DNA from: Pseudomonadota bacterium
Lineage (GTDB): Bacteria; Pseudomonadota; Gammaproteobacteria; Steroidobacterales; Steroidobacteraceae
Assembly (NCBI GenBank): GCA_021780395.1
Contig: JAJXYU010000051.1
Span: 1-6,487, forward strand
Reading direction: 5' to 3'
DNA length: 6,487 nt
A program made the translations under genes and the position numbers. Positions 1 through 6,487 of the stretch are shown piece after piece (the stretch's first letter is position 1; every line of letters begins with the position of its first letter). The notes below the pieces were generated by a model. That model had not been told where the DNA came from. It made no database searches and was given only the letters and a program-made list of their open reading frames with translations.

Positions 1-1
1 C

Positions 2-268
2 GGCGCCGAGCGTCGCGAGCGCGCGGCGGCGGTCGCTGCCGCTCAGCGGCTGGCGGCGAGCGCGGCCGCGACCGTTCGACAGGGACTCGAGGACCGCCGC
101 GCGGAGCTCGCGGCACGGATCACGCTTCTCGAGCAACGCGATGCCGCCGTGCAGATCGACGGCGACGCGTTGTCCGCCGACGTCGCGTTGCAGCGCGCGC
201 TCGGCGGCGGCTTCGCGGCGGCACCGAGCCGGCACGCCTCCACCACGCAAACCACATCGCACCCATGA
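2..268 (+). CDS. Outer-membrane efflux protein (NodT/TolC family), C-terminal fragment
   Basis: This is the last 88 codons of a gene that begins before the window. The family forms the trimeric outer-membrane channel through which tripartite pumps expel drugs and other small molecules. The fragment is Ala/Arg/Glu/Gln-rich and helical. It resembles the final periplasmic helix pair of the family: a run around RAAAVAAAQRLAAS, then RQGLEDRRAELAARITLLEQRDAAVQ, then ADVALQRALGGGF. The last stretch matches the 'VALYRALGGGW' ending typical of NodT-type lipoproteins, followed by a short unstructured tail. Its TGA overlaps the ATG of the EmrA-like adaptor (ATGA), so the two are probably translationally coupled in one operon. 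The lipoprotein signal and beta-strand part cannot be seen. The family call is fairly secure because of the C-terminal motif and the neighbour. The substrate is unknown. Confidence 0.8.
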   Translation, partial: GAERRERAAAVAAAQRLAASAAATVRQGLEDRRAELAARITLLEQRDAAVQIDGDALSADVALQRALGGGFAAAPSRHASTTQTTSHP

Positions 269-1533
269 ACGCCACCACCGAGACTCCCTCCGAAATCCCG
301 TCGAACGGCAAGCGCCGCAAGCTCCTGCTGACGATCGGCTTGCTGTTCCTCCTCGCCGGCGCGGCCTGGGCGCTGTACTGGTTCCTCGTGCTCTCGCACC
401 GGGAGGACACCGACGACGCCTACGTGAACGGCAACAAGGTCGTGATCTCCGCGCGCGTGTCGGGCACGGTGATCGCGGTGCTCGCCGATGACACGCAGCT
501 CGTGAAGGCCGGGCAGGTGCTCGTGCGGCTCGATCCGATCGATGCGCGGACCACCCTCAGCCGCGCCGCGAGCGCGCTTGCCCGCACGGTGCGCAGGGTG
601 CGCGAGGAGCGGCAGACCGCGGCGCAGCTCGACGCCGCCGTGGTTGCCGCCCGCCTCGAGCTCGCACGCGCCCGCGGAGATCTTTCGCGCCGGCGGCCGC
701 TGGTCGCCGCCGAGGCGGTCGCGCGCGAGGACCTGCGTCATGCCGAGGACGCCGTGCGGATTGCCCGGCAGTCGGTGATCGAGGCACAGCGTCGATCGAG
801 CGCGGCGCATGCGCTCGTCGACGGCACCGACGTCGCGCACAACCCGGCGGTTCTCGAGGCGCGCGCGACCTACCTCGACGCCTGGATCGCGGCCCAGCGC
901 GACGTCGTCGTCGCGCCGGTGAGCGGCTACGTCGCGCAGCGCAGCGTGCAGCTCGGCCAGCACGTGCAGCCGGGGGAAGCGCTGATGACCGTGATCCCGC
1001 TGAATGCGCTCTGGGTCGACGCGAATTTCAAGGAAGTGCAGCTGCGGAACCTGCGCATCGGGCAGCGGGCGAGGATCGTGAGCGACCTGTACGGCACCTC
1101 GGTGGTGTTCCACGGCCGGGTGCTCGGGATGGCCGCCGGCACCGGTGCCGCGTTCGCCTTGCTCCCGCCACAGAACGCGTCCGGGAACTGGATCAAGATC
1201 GTGCAGCGCGTGCCGGTGCGGGTCTCGATCGATCGGCGGGAGCTCGCGCGGCACCCGCTGCGCATCGGCCTGTCGGCGACCGTGACCGTCGATACGACGA
1301 AGCGCGGCGGGCCGGTGCTCGCGCCGGACGTCGCGGACCGATTCACCGGCGTGACCGACGTCTACGCGACCGATCTGGCGCGCGCGAACGCGCTCGCGGA
1401 TGCGATCATCCGGCGCAATCTCGGGCGCGACGCCGCCCGGGCGCGCGCGCCCGTCAGTGCCCGACCGGCACGATCGGGTGAACCGGGACGATTCGCACCG
1501 GCTCGCCGTCGTAGCTCGAATCCGGTGGGTTGA
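265..1533 (+). CDS. emrA: EmrA/HlyD-family periplasmic adaptor of an MFS-type tripartite efflux pump
   Basis: The 422-residue membrane-fusion protein would link an inner-membrane DHA2/EmrB-type transporter to the outer-membrane channel encoded just upstream. A basic N-terminus (GKRRK) precedes one membrane anchor at about residues 18-42. The EmrA hallmark DTDDAYVNGN follows at 48-57. The first half of the lipoyl domain is at about 58-90, an Ala/Arg/Glu-rich coiled-coil hairpin at about 91-195, and the second lipoyl half (VVVAPVSGYVAQRSVQLGQ) near 214-232. LWVDANFKEVQL is at 249-260, and the EmrA-type AGTGAAFALLPPQNASGNW is at 281-299. No Shine-Dalgarno is visible, so the ATGA overlap supports the start. 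Homology appears to end near NLG (385-387). The last 35 residues are an Arg/Pro/Ser/Ala-rich tail, mostly encoded antisense to the convergent adaptor gene, and look like read-through. No emrB follows. The family call is firm; the drug substrate cannot be told. Confidence 0.92.
   Translation: MNATTETPSEIPSNGKRRKLLLTIGLLFLLAGAAWALYWFLVLSHREDTDDAYVNGNKVVISARVSGTVIAVLADDTQLVKAGQVLVRLDPIDARTTLSRAASALARTVRRVREERQTAAQLDAAVVAARLELARARGDLSRRRPLVAAEAVAREDLRHAEDAVRIARQSVIEAQRRSSAAHALVDGTDVAHNPAVLEARATYLDAWIAAQRDVVVAPVSGYVAQRSVQLGQHVQPGEALMTVIPLNALWVDANFKEVQLRNLRIGQRARIVSDLYGTSVVFHGRVLGMAAGTGAAFALLPPQNASGNWIKIVQRVPVRVSIDRRELARHPLRIGLSATVTVDTTKRGGPVLAPDVADRFTGVTDVYATDLARANALADAIIRRNLGRDAARARAPVSARPARSGEPGRFAPARRRSSNPVG
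1438..1453. terminator. GC palindrome between convergent genes, possible hairpin terminator
   Basis: A perfect 16-bp palindrome, CGGGCGCGCGCGCCCG, lies directly beside the stop codon of the minus-strand adaptor (TGA, read from 1456 to 1454). It also lies inside the extended tail of the plus-strand EmrA-like frame. As RNA it could fold on either strand into a 6-bp GC stem with a 4-base loop. A longer arm pair, CGGGCGCG at 1422-1429 and CGCGCCCG at 1446-1453, could compete with it. There is no U-run on either side, so it is not a standard intrinsic terminator. In DNA this GC-rich, such palindromes also arise by chance. It is listed because nothing else between the two units could end transcription. 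Confidence 0.25.
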
Positions 1534-2635
1534 CGATCACGCGGTCGCGCGGATCGAGGCCCGACAGCACCTCGATCGTCGTGCCGAAATCGCGACCCTC
1601 GACGATGCGCTTCAGCGCGATCCGCCCGCCGGGACCGACGGTCGCGACCTGAGGTCCCGCCGAGCGGAACAGCACCGTGTTCGACGGCAGCTCGAGCGCG
1701 CGGCGATCCGCGCTGAGCTCGAAGTGGACCTCGACGTAGGCACCGGGCAGGATCCGGCCGGTCGGGTTCGGGAGCAGGAGCTCGACCCGCAGGGTCCGCG
1801 TGACCGGATCGAGCGCCCCGGCGGTTCGCACCACACGGGCGGTGAGCGTGCGTCCGGGGAATTCGGCGAACGCGAGCCGCGCCGGGGTGCCGACGTGCGC
1901 ATCGCCGGCGTATGCCTCCGGCACGTCGACGTAGATGCGCAACGCGTGCGTGTCGGCGACGTCGAACAGCTCGCTCCCCGGCACCTGTCCGGCGTTGATC
2001 AGTGCGCCGACGTCGGTGTTGCGCGCGGTCACGACCCCGTCGAACGGCGCGACCACGTGCTCGAACGACGCGAGCTCGCGCAGCCGCGCGACGTTCGCGA
2101 CCGCGGACTCGACCGCGGCCTGCGCCTGGTCGGCCGCGCTCGCCTTGTCCTCGGCATCCTGGCGTGACACCGCATCGATCGCGAGGAGCTTCTGCCAGCG
2201 CGCACTGGTGATCCGCGCGATCCGTTCGTTCGCGCGTGCGTTCGCGAGATCGGCGACCGCCTGCGCGAGCTCCTGGTCGATCTCCGGCGCCGCGATCGTC
2301 GCAAGCCGCTGTCCCTTGCTCACGTGCGCGCCGATGTCGGCGAACCAGGCCTGCAGGTAGCCGCTCGTTCGAGCGAACACCGCGGCCTGCGCGTAGGCCG
2401 ACACGCTGCCCGGCAGCACGATGTCCTCGCCGGTGCGACCGCGGGTCGGACGGACGACGGTCACGTCGATCACGTTCGCGGTCGCCGCGCGCCGGGCGAG
2501 CGCCGCGTGGGCAGCGACCCGCGTGTAGGTCCCCCAGGCGGCGAGCAGCACCGCGACCGCGAGGGTGATGAACGAGATCCGGCGGATCCGCCGGCGCAGC
2601 GCCGGGTCGGGTGCGGTTCGCGAGAGGTCAGGCAT
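1454..2635 (-). CDS. RND efflux periplasmic adaptor (MdtA/AcrA-type membrane-fusion protein)
   Basis: The 393-residue adaptor would dock on the RND permease encoded just upstream and bridge it to an outer-membrane channel. A basic N-terminus (RRRIRR) precedes an uncleaved-looking anchor at about residues 20-41. There is no Cys anywhere, so it is not a lipoprotein. The first lipoyl half is at about 72-114 (GSVSAYAQAAVFARTSGYL) and a short Ala-rich coiled-coil hairpin at about 115-190. The second lipoyl half is at 191-217 (VVAPFDGVVTARNTDVGALI). A beta-barrel containing PEAYAGDAHVGTPARLAF follows at about 226-305, then a membrane-proximal domain to the end (LSGLDPRDRVIVNP). The ATG overlaps the permease stop by 8 bp, and GGAGA sits 6 bases upstream, which fixes the start. 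It differs clearly from the other adaptor in this window, which carries EmrA hallmarks. No outer-membrane gene follows on this strand. Confidence 0.92.
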   Translation of the reverse strand: MPDLSRTAPDPALRRRIRRISFITLAVAVLLAAWGTYTRVAAHAALARRAATANVIDVTVVRPTRGRTGEDIVLPGSVSAYAQAAVFARTSGYLQAWFADIGAHVSKGQRLATIAAPEIDQELAQAVADLANARANERIARITSARWQKLLAIDAVSRQDAEDKASAADQAQAAVESAVANVARLRELASFEHVVAPFDGVVTARNTDVGALINAGQVPGSELFDVADTHALRIYVDVPEAYAGDAHVGTPARLAFAEFPGRTLTARVVRTAGALDPVTRTLRVELLLPNPTGRILPGAYVEVHFELSADRRALELPSNTVLFRSAGPQVATVGPGGRIALKRIVEGRDFGTTIEVLSGLDPRDRVIVNPPDSSYDGEPVRIVPVHPIVPVGH

Positions 2636-5600
2636 CGAGGGTCTCCGCGAGAACGGCCCCGGCCGCGCGCGAGCGGCCGTGGACGATCGTGAAAACGGTC
2701 GGGACGAAGAACAGCGTCGCGACGGTCGCGAACGCGAGGCCGCCGATCACCGCCCGGCCGAGCGGCGCGTTTTGCTCGCCGCCCGCGCCGAGCCCGAGCG
2801 CCATCGGCACCATGCCGACGATCATCGCGAGCGCGGTCATCAGCACCGGGCGCAAGCGGGTGACGCCCGCCGCGATCGCCGCCTCGAACGCGTCGTCGCC
2901 GGCGTTCATGCGCTCGCGTGCGAAGCTCACGACGAGCACGCTGTTCGCGGTGGCGACGCCCATCGCCATGATCGCGCCGGTCAGCACCGGCACCGTGACC
3001 GTGGTGTCGGTCAGGAACAGCATCCAGACGATGCCGGCGAGCGCGGCCGGGAGCGCGGTGATGATGATGAACGGGTCGAGCACCGACTGGAAGTTCACGA
3101 CCAGCAACAGGTAGACCAGCGCGATCGCGGCGAGCAGCCCGAGGATCAGCCCGTCGAACGAGGCCCGCATCGTCGCGACCTGGCCCGTCAGGGTCACCTG
3201 CGAGCCGCGCGGCAGGTCCTTGCGCGAGGCGTCGACGATCCGGCGGATGTGAGCGGCGACGTAGCCGAGGTCGGCGCCCTGGACCGAGCCGAAGATGTCG
3301 ATCGAGGGCTTCGCGTCGTAATGGGTGACGACCGCGGGCACCATCGTTCGCCGGAACGTCGCGACGTCGGCGAGCAGCGGCAGGCCGCCGCCCGGCGACG
3401 GCGGTCCGACCGGCGTGTTCGCGAGGTCGCCGAGCGAGTGCATCCGGAATTGCGGCGTCTGCACCGCGACCTGGTACTGGGTGCCGGTGCGCGGGTCGAT
3501 CCAGAAGCTCGGCGTGGTCTGGAAGCTGCCGGAGAGCGATACCAGCAGGTTGTTCGCGACGTCGCGCTCGGTGAGCCCGAGCAGTTGCGCCCGGGTGCGA
3601 TCGACGTGCACCTGGATCTGCGGGTAGTCGTTCGGCTGCTGGATCCGCAGGTCCACCGCGCCGGGTACCGTGCGCAGCTTCTCGAGCAGGCGGTTCGCGA
3701 ACGCGCGGTTGCCGGCCTCGTCGAATCCGACGATCCGGACGTCGATCGGCGAGGGCACGCCGAAATTCAGGATCTGGCTGATCATGTCCGCCGGCAGGAA
3801 CGAGAACGTCGTGGACGGATAGCGCGCGTCGAGTACCGCCCGGAGCTTGCGCACGAGCCGGGCGACCGGCGTGTGCCCCGGCCGCAGGTTCACGAACACG
3901 TCGGCGTCGCCGGGACCGATCGGCGCCGAGGTGCTGTACGCGAGGTTGATTCCGCTGTAGGGCAAGCCGATGTTGTCGACGATGTTCGCGATCTGGCCGC
4001 GCGGGATCACCTCGCGGATCGTCCGCTCGACCGCGTCGCACAGCGCCGCGGTGTCCTCGATCCGGGTGCCGGTCGGCGCGCGCAGGTGCAGCTTGATCTG
4101 GCCGGCATCGACGGTCGGGAAGAAGTCCTGGCCGAGGCCGGGCAGGGGTCCGAGCGGGAACGCGAGCAGCGCGGTCGCCGCGATCGCGGCGAGGAATACC
4201 GCCGCGAAGCGCGGGCCGGCATGCAGCGCCGCGCCGAGCAGCGCGTGATACTGGTCCCGCAGGCGCTCGAAGCCGCGTTCGAATCGCTGCTGCACGCGGG
4301 CGAGCGCGTGGCGCGGCGTCGCGGCGGCGTGCGGGACGTGCGCGCGCAGCCAGAATTTCGCGAGCGTCGGCACGAGCGTGCGCGACAGCAGGTACGAGGC
4401 GAGCATCGCGAACACGACCGCCTCGGCGAGCGGGATGAACAGGTACTTCGCGATCCCCGCCAGCAGGAACATCGGCAGGAACACGATGCAGATCGCGAGC
4501 GTCGACACGAGCGCCGGCAGCGCGATCTGGCGCGCGCCGTCCAGGATCGCGGTCTCGACGTCCTTGCCGTTCTCGAGGTGCCAGTTGATGTTCTCGATCG
4601 TGACCGTCGCGTCGTCGACCAGGATGCCGACCGCGAGCGCGAGCCCGCCGAGCGTCATGATGTTGATCGTCTGGCCGAGTGCGGCGAGGCAGGTGATCGA
4701 CGCGAGGATCGACAGCGGAATGGAGATCGTGATGATCAGCGTGCTGCGCCAGCTGCCGAGGAACAGCAGGATCAGCAGCCCGGTCAGGGCGGCCGCGATC
4801 ACCGCCTCGTGGATCACGCCAGACACGGCCGCGCGCACGAAGATCGACTGATCGCTCAGCGGCTCGATCGTGAGCGTGCGCGGGAGCGACGCGCGGATCT
4901 GCGGCAACTTCCGGTCGATCGCATCGATGATGTCGATCGTCGATGCCTTGCCGGTCTTCAGTACGCTCATCAGCACCGCACGGCGGCCGTTCAGCCGGAC
5001 GATGTTGGTCTGCGGCGAATAGCCGTCGCGCACGTGCGCGACGTCGCGGACATAGGTCACGGCCCCATTGCGCGCGCGGATCGGCAGGTCGTTCAGCTGA
5101 TCGATGCGGCGCGGACTCGCGTTCAGCCCGACGAAGTACTCGCGCGAGCCGATCTTCTCGGTGCCCGCGGGGAGGATCAGGTTCTGCGCGGCGATCGCGG
5201 CCGACACGTCCGCCGGCGTGAGGCCGCGCGCGCGCAGGGCGGCTGGATCCAGGTCGACGCTGACCTCGCGCTGCTTGCCACCGTAGGGGAACGGGATCGA
5301 GGCGCCGGCGACGGTCGCGAGGTCGGTGCGCAGCACGTTGTTCGCGAGGTCGTACAGCCGCGATTCCGACAGCGTGCTGCTGGAGAGCGCGAGCTGCAGG
5401 ATCGGCACGCTGGAGGCGTTGTACGACAGGATGAACGGTGGCGAGGTCCCCGGGGGCGAGTTGAACAGCTGGGCCTGCGAGACCGCGGCGATCTGCGCGT
5501 AGGACAGGTCGCGGTTCGCGCCGGGCTGGAAGAAGTACTTCACGACCGACACGCCGTCGACCGACTGCGACTCGGTGTGCTGGACGTCGTTCACGACGGT

Positions 5601-5816
5601 CTGGGCGACGCGCTCCGAGAACAGCACGATCCGGTCGGCGATCTCGCGCGGCGACAGTCCGTTGTAGTGCCAGATCACCGCGGCGACCGGTAGATCGATG
5701 TCGGGGAAGATGTCGATCGGGGTCCGCAGGTACGAGTACACGCCCAGCAGCACGATCAGCAGGGCGAGCACGATGAACGTATACGGCCGGTGCAGCGCGA
5801 CTCTAACGATCCACAT
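2628..5816 (-). CDS. RND-family inner-membrane efflux permease (HAE-type)
   Basis: The 1062-residue proton-driven pump is full-length for the AcrB/MdtB superfamily. TM1 lies at about residues 11-31, followed by TPIDIFPDIDLP at 32-43, as in most family members. A large periplasmic porter loop spans about 32-330, and TM2-6 occupy about 335-480. TM4 carries GILVDDATVTIEN (397-409) with the paired Asp at 401-402. TM7 is near 537-555, the second porter loop about 560-885, and TM8-12 about 888-1045. TM11 begins with RLRP (987-990), giving the conserved Arg. In TM10 the motif GVATANSVLVVSF (953-965) has Ala957 where AcrB has Lys940. The TM4 motif is not the heavy-metal type (DFG..VDGAVV.VEN), so drugs or organic compounds are likelier substrates than Cu, Ag or Zn ions. 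MWIVRVALHRPYTF is a typical family start, though no Shine-Dalgarno is seen. The adaptor gene overlaps the stop. Confidence 0.95.
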   Translation of the reverse strand: MWIVRVALHRPYTFIVLALLIVLLGVYSYLRTPIDIFPDIDLPVAAVIWHYNGLSPREIADRIVLFSERVAQTVVNDVQHTESQSVDGVSVVKYFFQPGANRDLSYAQIAAVSQAQLFNSPPGTSPPFILSYNASSVPILQLALSSSTLSESRLYDLANNVLRTDLATVAGASIPFPYGGKQREVSVDLDPAALRARGLTPADVSAAIAAQNLILPAGTEKIGSREYFVGLNASPRRIDQLNDLPIRARNGAVTYVRDVAHVRDGYSPQTNIVRLNGRRAVLMSVLKTGKASTIDIIDAIDRKLPQIRASLPRTLTIEPLSDQSIFVRAAVSGVIHEAVIAAALTGLLILLFLGSWRSTLIITISIPLSILASITCLAALGQTINIMTLGGLALAVGILVDDATVTIENINWHLENGKDVETAILDGARQIALPALVSTLAICIVFLPMFLLAGIAKYLFIPLAEAVVFAMLASYLLSRTLVPTLAKFWLRAHVPHAAATPRHALARVQQRFERGFERLRDQYHALLGAALHAGPRFAAVFLAAIAATALLAFPLGPLPGLGQDFFPTVDAGQIKLHLRAPTGTRIEDTAALCDAVERTIREVIPRGQIANIVDNIGLPYSGINLAYSTSAPIGPGDADVFVNLRPGHTPVARLVRKLRAVLDARYPSTTFSFLPADMISQILNFGVPSPIDVRIVGFDEAGNRAFANRLLEKLRTVPGAVDLRIQQPNDYPQIQVHVDRTRAQLLGLTERDVANNLLVSLSGSFQTTPSFWIDPRTGTQYQVAVQTPQFRMHSLGDLANTPVGPPSPGGGLPLLADVATFRRTMVPAVVTHYDAKPSIDIFGSVQGADLGYVAAHIRRIVDASRKDLPRGSQVTLTGQVATMRASFDGLILGLLAAIALVYLLLVVNFQSVLDPFIIITALPAALAGIVWMLFLTDTTVTVPVLTGAIMAMGVATANSVLVVSFARERMNAGDDAFEAAIAAGVTRLRPVLMTALAMIVGMVPMALGLGAGGEQNAPLGRAVIGGLAFATVATLFFVPTVFTIVHGRSRAAGAVLAETLDA
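2642..2646 (-). promoter_or_regulatory. Ribosome binding site of the RND adaptor gene
   Basis: GGAGA on the minus strand lies six bases before the adaptor ATG at 2635, inside the final codons of the permease. With the 8-bp stop/start overlap, this supports translational coupling and selects this ATG. The permease and the EmrA-like gene have no comparable site. Confidence 0.65.
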
Positions 5817-5850
5817 CGGCGCGGTACGAAAAGGGGGTTCCGGGGCTCGG

Positions 5851-5883
5851 TGATTAGGCCGCTAAAATGTAGAGGGCTAATGA
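5851..5883. promoter_or_regulatory. Imperfect dyad over the RND promoter, candidate operator
   Basis: The arms TGATTAGGCC (5851-5860) and GGGCTAATGA (5874-5883) form an inverted repeat matching at 8 of 10 positions, with a 13-base spacer. The centre (5867) lies within the -10 box. The pentamer GCTAA also occurs as a direct repeat at 5861-5865 and 5876-5880. A dimeric repressor bound here would block RNA polymerase, as TetR- or MarR-type repressors do at many efflux operons. No regulator gene is in the window, so the binding protein is unknown. Confidence 0.4.
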
Positions 5884-5894
5884 ATCCAAGTCAA
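5866..5894 (-). promoter_or_regulatory. Sigma70-like promoter of the RND permease-adaptor operon
   Basis: Read on the minus strand, the -35 box TTGACT (5889-5894, 5 of 6 to consensus) is followed after exactly 17 bases by TACATT (5866-5871, 4 of 6). Transcription would start near 5859, leaving a leader of about 43 bases before the permease ATG at 5816. It lies in an AT-richer pocket within otherwise extremely GC-rich sequence. The -35 box begins only 13 bases after the arsB stop. The RND genes can therefore be expressed apart from arsB, although read-through from arsB remains possible. Confidence 0.65.
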
Positions 5895-5907
5895 TCGCCG
5901 GCCGCGC

Positions 5908-6487
5908 TCACGTGACCGCGAGGAAGCACGCGAGCGCGGCCGCGAGCGCGAGTGGCATCGCGAGCACGCCGAGTCGCAGGAACCGTCCGGCGCTCACCTC
6001 GACGCCCTCGCGCCGCAGGGCGATCAGCCACAGGATCGTCGCGAGCGATCCGGTGACCGACAGATTGGGTCCGAGATCGACGCCGATCAGCAGTGCACCC
6101 GCGGTCCGCGCGGAGGCGTGCGCGGCGGTGATCAGATTCGTCGCGAGCAGGCCGACCGGGAGGTTGTTCAGGAGGTTCGTCGCGACGCCGACGATCGATG
6201 CGGCGGCCGCGGCGTGCGCGGGTCGGTCCGCGGCCGGCGGCGCGAGGTGGCGGACGAGCGGTGCGAGCGCACCGGTCAATTCGACCGTGCGCACCAGCAC
6301 GAACAGCGCCGCGACGAGCGGCAGCACGCTCCACGAGATCCGGCGCAGCGCGCCCCAGGGCGGTGCGCGCCGCACGACCAGGATCGCGAGCCAGGTCGCG
6401 GCGGCGCACAGGAGCGTCGGCGGACCGAGCGGGTGGCCGAGCCCGGAGGACAGCGCGAGCAGCGCCGCGGTTGCGCCGATCCCGCCC
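5908..6487 (-). CDS. arsB: ArsB-type arsenite efflux permease, C-terminal part
   Basis: This is the last 192 codons of a membrane transporter whose start lies beyond the right edge; the frame stays open to the edge. ArsB exports arsenite and antimonite across the inner membrane, alone as a proton antiporter or with the ArsA ATPase. The fragment carries the family's C-terminal landmarks. SWSVLPLVAALFVLV is near fragment residues 51-65. The half-helix NLLNNLPVGLL is at 104-114. GVDLGPNLSVTGSLATILW is at 135-153, followed by LIALRREGVEVSAG. Four to five hydrophobic segments are visible, and the end, a hydrophobic helix closing with FLAVT, looks intact. Usual family length is about 430 residues, so a little over half is missing off-window. 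A GTG at 6375 is internal, because homologous-looking sequence continues upstream. Its stop lies 91 bp before the RND permease start on the same strand. A broader anion-permease role cannot be excluded, but the motifs fit ArsB well. Confidence 0.88.
   Translation of the reverse strand, partial: GGIGATAALLALSSGLGHPLGPPTLLCAAATWLAILVVRRAPPWGALRRISWSVLPLVAALFVLVRTVELTGALAPLVRHLAPPAADRPAHAAAAASIVGVATNLLNNLPVGLLATNLITAAHASARTAGALLIGVDLGPNLSVTGSLATILWLIALRREGVEVSAGRFLRLGVLAMPLALAAALACFLAVT

Noticed and set aside
43..1254. A 403-codon minus-strand frame opposite the outer-membrane factor and EmrA-like genes
   Set aside because: The product is Arg/His/Gly-rich with no recognisable domain. The plus strand holds two clear gene families here.
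1400..2167. A 255-codon plus-strand frame across the junction, which might have been the missing emrB
   Set aside because: It is strongly charged (Arg/Asp/Glu) with no hydrophobic helices, so it cannot be a 14-helix MFS permease. It is the antisense of the RND adaptor.
2470..4041. A 523-codon minus-strand frame overlapping the permease and adaptor
   Set aside because: It is an out-of-register reading of the same strand, Arg/Pro/Ala-rich, without membrane segments or motifs.
2565..5693. A 1042-codon open frame on the plus strand, antisense to the RND permease
   Set aside because: Its translation is overwhelmingly Arg, Asp, Glu, Gln, Val and His with no domain pattern, as expected from the opposite strand of a GC-rich gene that rarely uses codons giving antisense stops. 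The minus-strand permease is unmistakable.
2628..5816. Heavy-metal (CzcA/CusA-type) RND pump, suggested by the arsB neighbour
   Set aside because: The TM4 motif is the paired-Asp HAE type (VDDATVTIEN), not the single-Asp metal type.
5895..5907. GC-rich GCCGGC/CGGCCG palindromes just after the arsB stop as a terminator
   Set aside because: The stems are only 6 bp with no loop and no T-run, and they abut the -35 box. Such hexamers are common at this GC content.

Overview
The window is very GC-rich, densely packed bacterial DNA from a Gram-negative, most likely a proteobacterium. Both efflux systems present are built from envelope-spanning parts: an outer-membrane factor, two periplasmic adaptors and an RND inner-membrane pump. 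The sequence does not identify genus or species. The third codon position is almost always G or C, and the only clearly AT-richer stretch is about 50 bases upstream of the RND pump gene.

Layout. Bases 2-268 (+) are the last 88 codons of a NodT/TolC-type outer-membrane efflux protein. It overlaps by ATGA with an EmrA/HlyD-type adaptor (265-1533, +). The EmrB-type permease usually found after such an adaptor is absent. Instead the adaptor frame runs 80 bp into the 3' end of a convergent unit. That unit, on the minus strand, is a 1062-residue RND permease (2628-5816) followed by its MdtA/AcrA-type adaptor (1454-2635), with an 8-bp overlap. Further right, 5908-6487 (-) is the C-terminal 192 codons of an ArsB-type arsenite permease whose start lies beyond the window.

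The 91-bp gap between arsB and the RND permease holds a good sigma70-like promoter (TTGACT, 17 bp, TACATT) reading into the RND genes. An imperfect dyad is centred on its -10 box and could be a repressor operator. The region is therefore an efflux/resistance cluster: one incomplete EmrA-type unit, one permease-adaptor RND pair without its own outer-membrane gene here, and an arsenite exporter.

I see no RNA genes, CRISPR array, insertion sequence or transposase. Every gene belongs to a known family. The unusual points are the tail-to-tail junction lacking both emrB and a second outer-membrane gene, the RND permease whose usual TM10 lysine is replaced, and the compact promoter/dyad.
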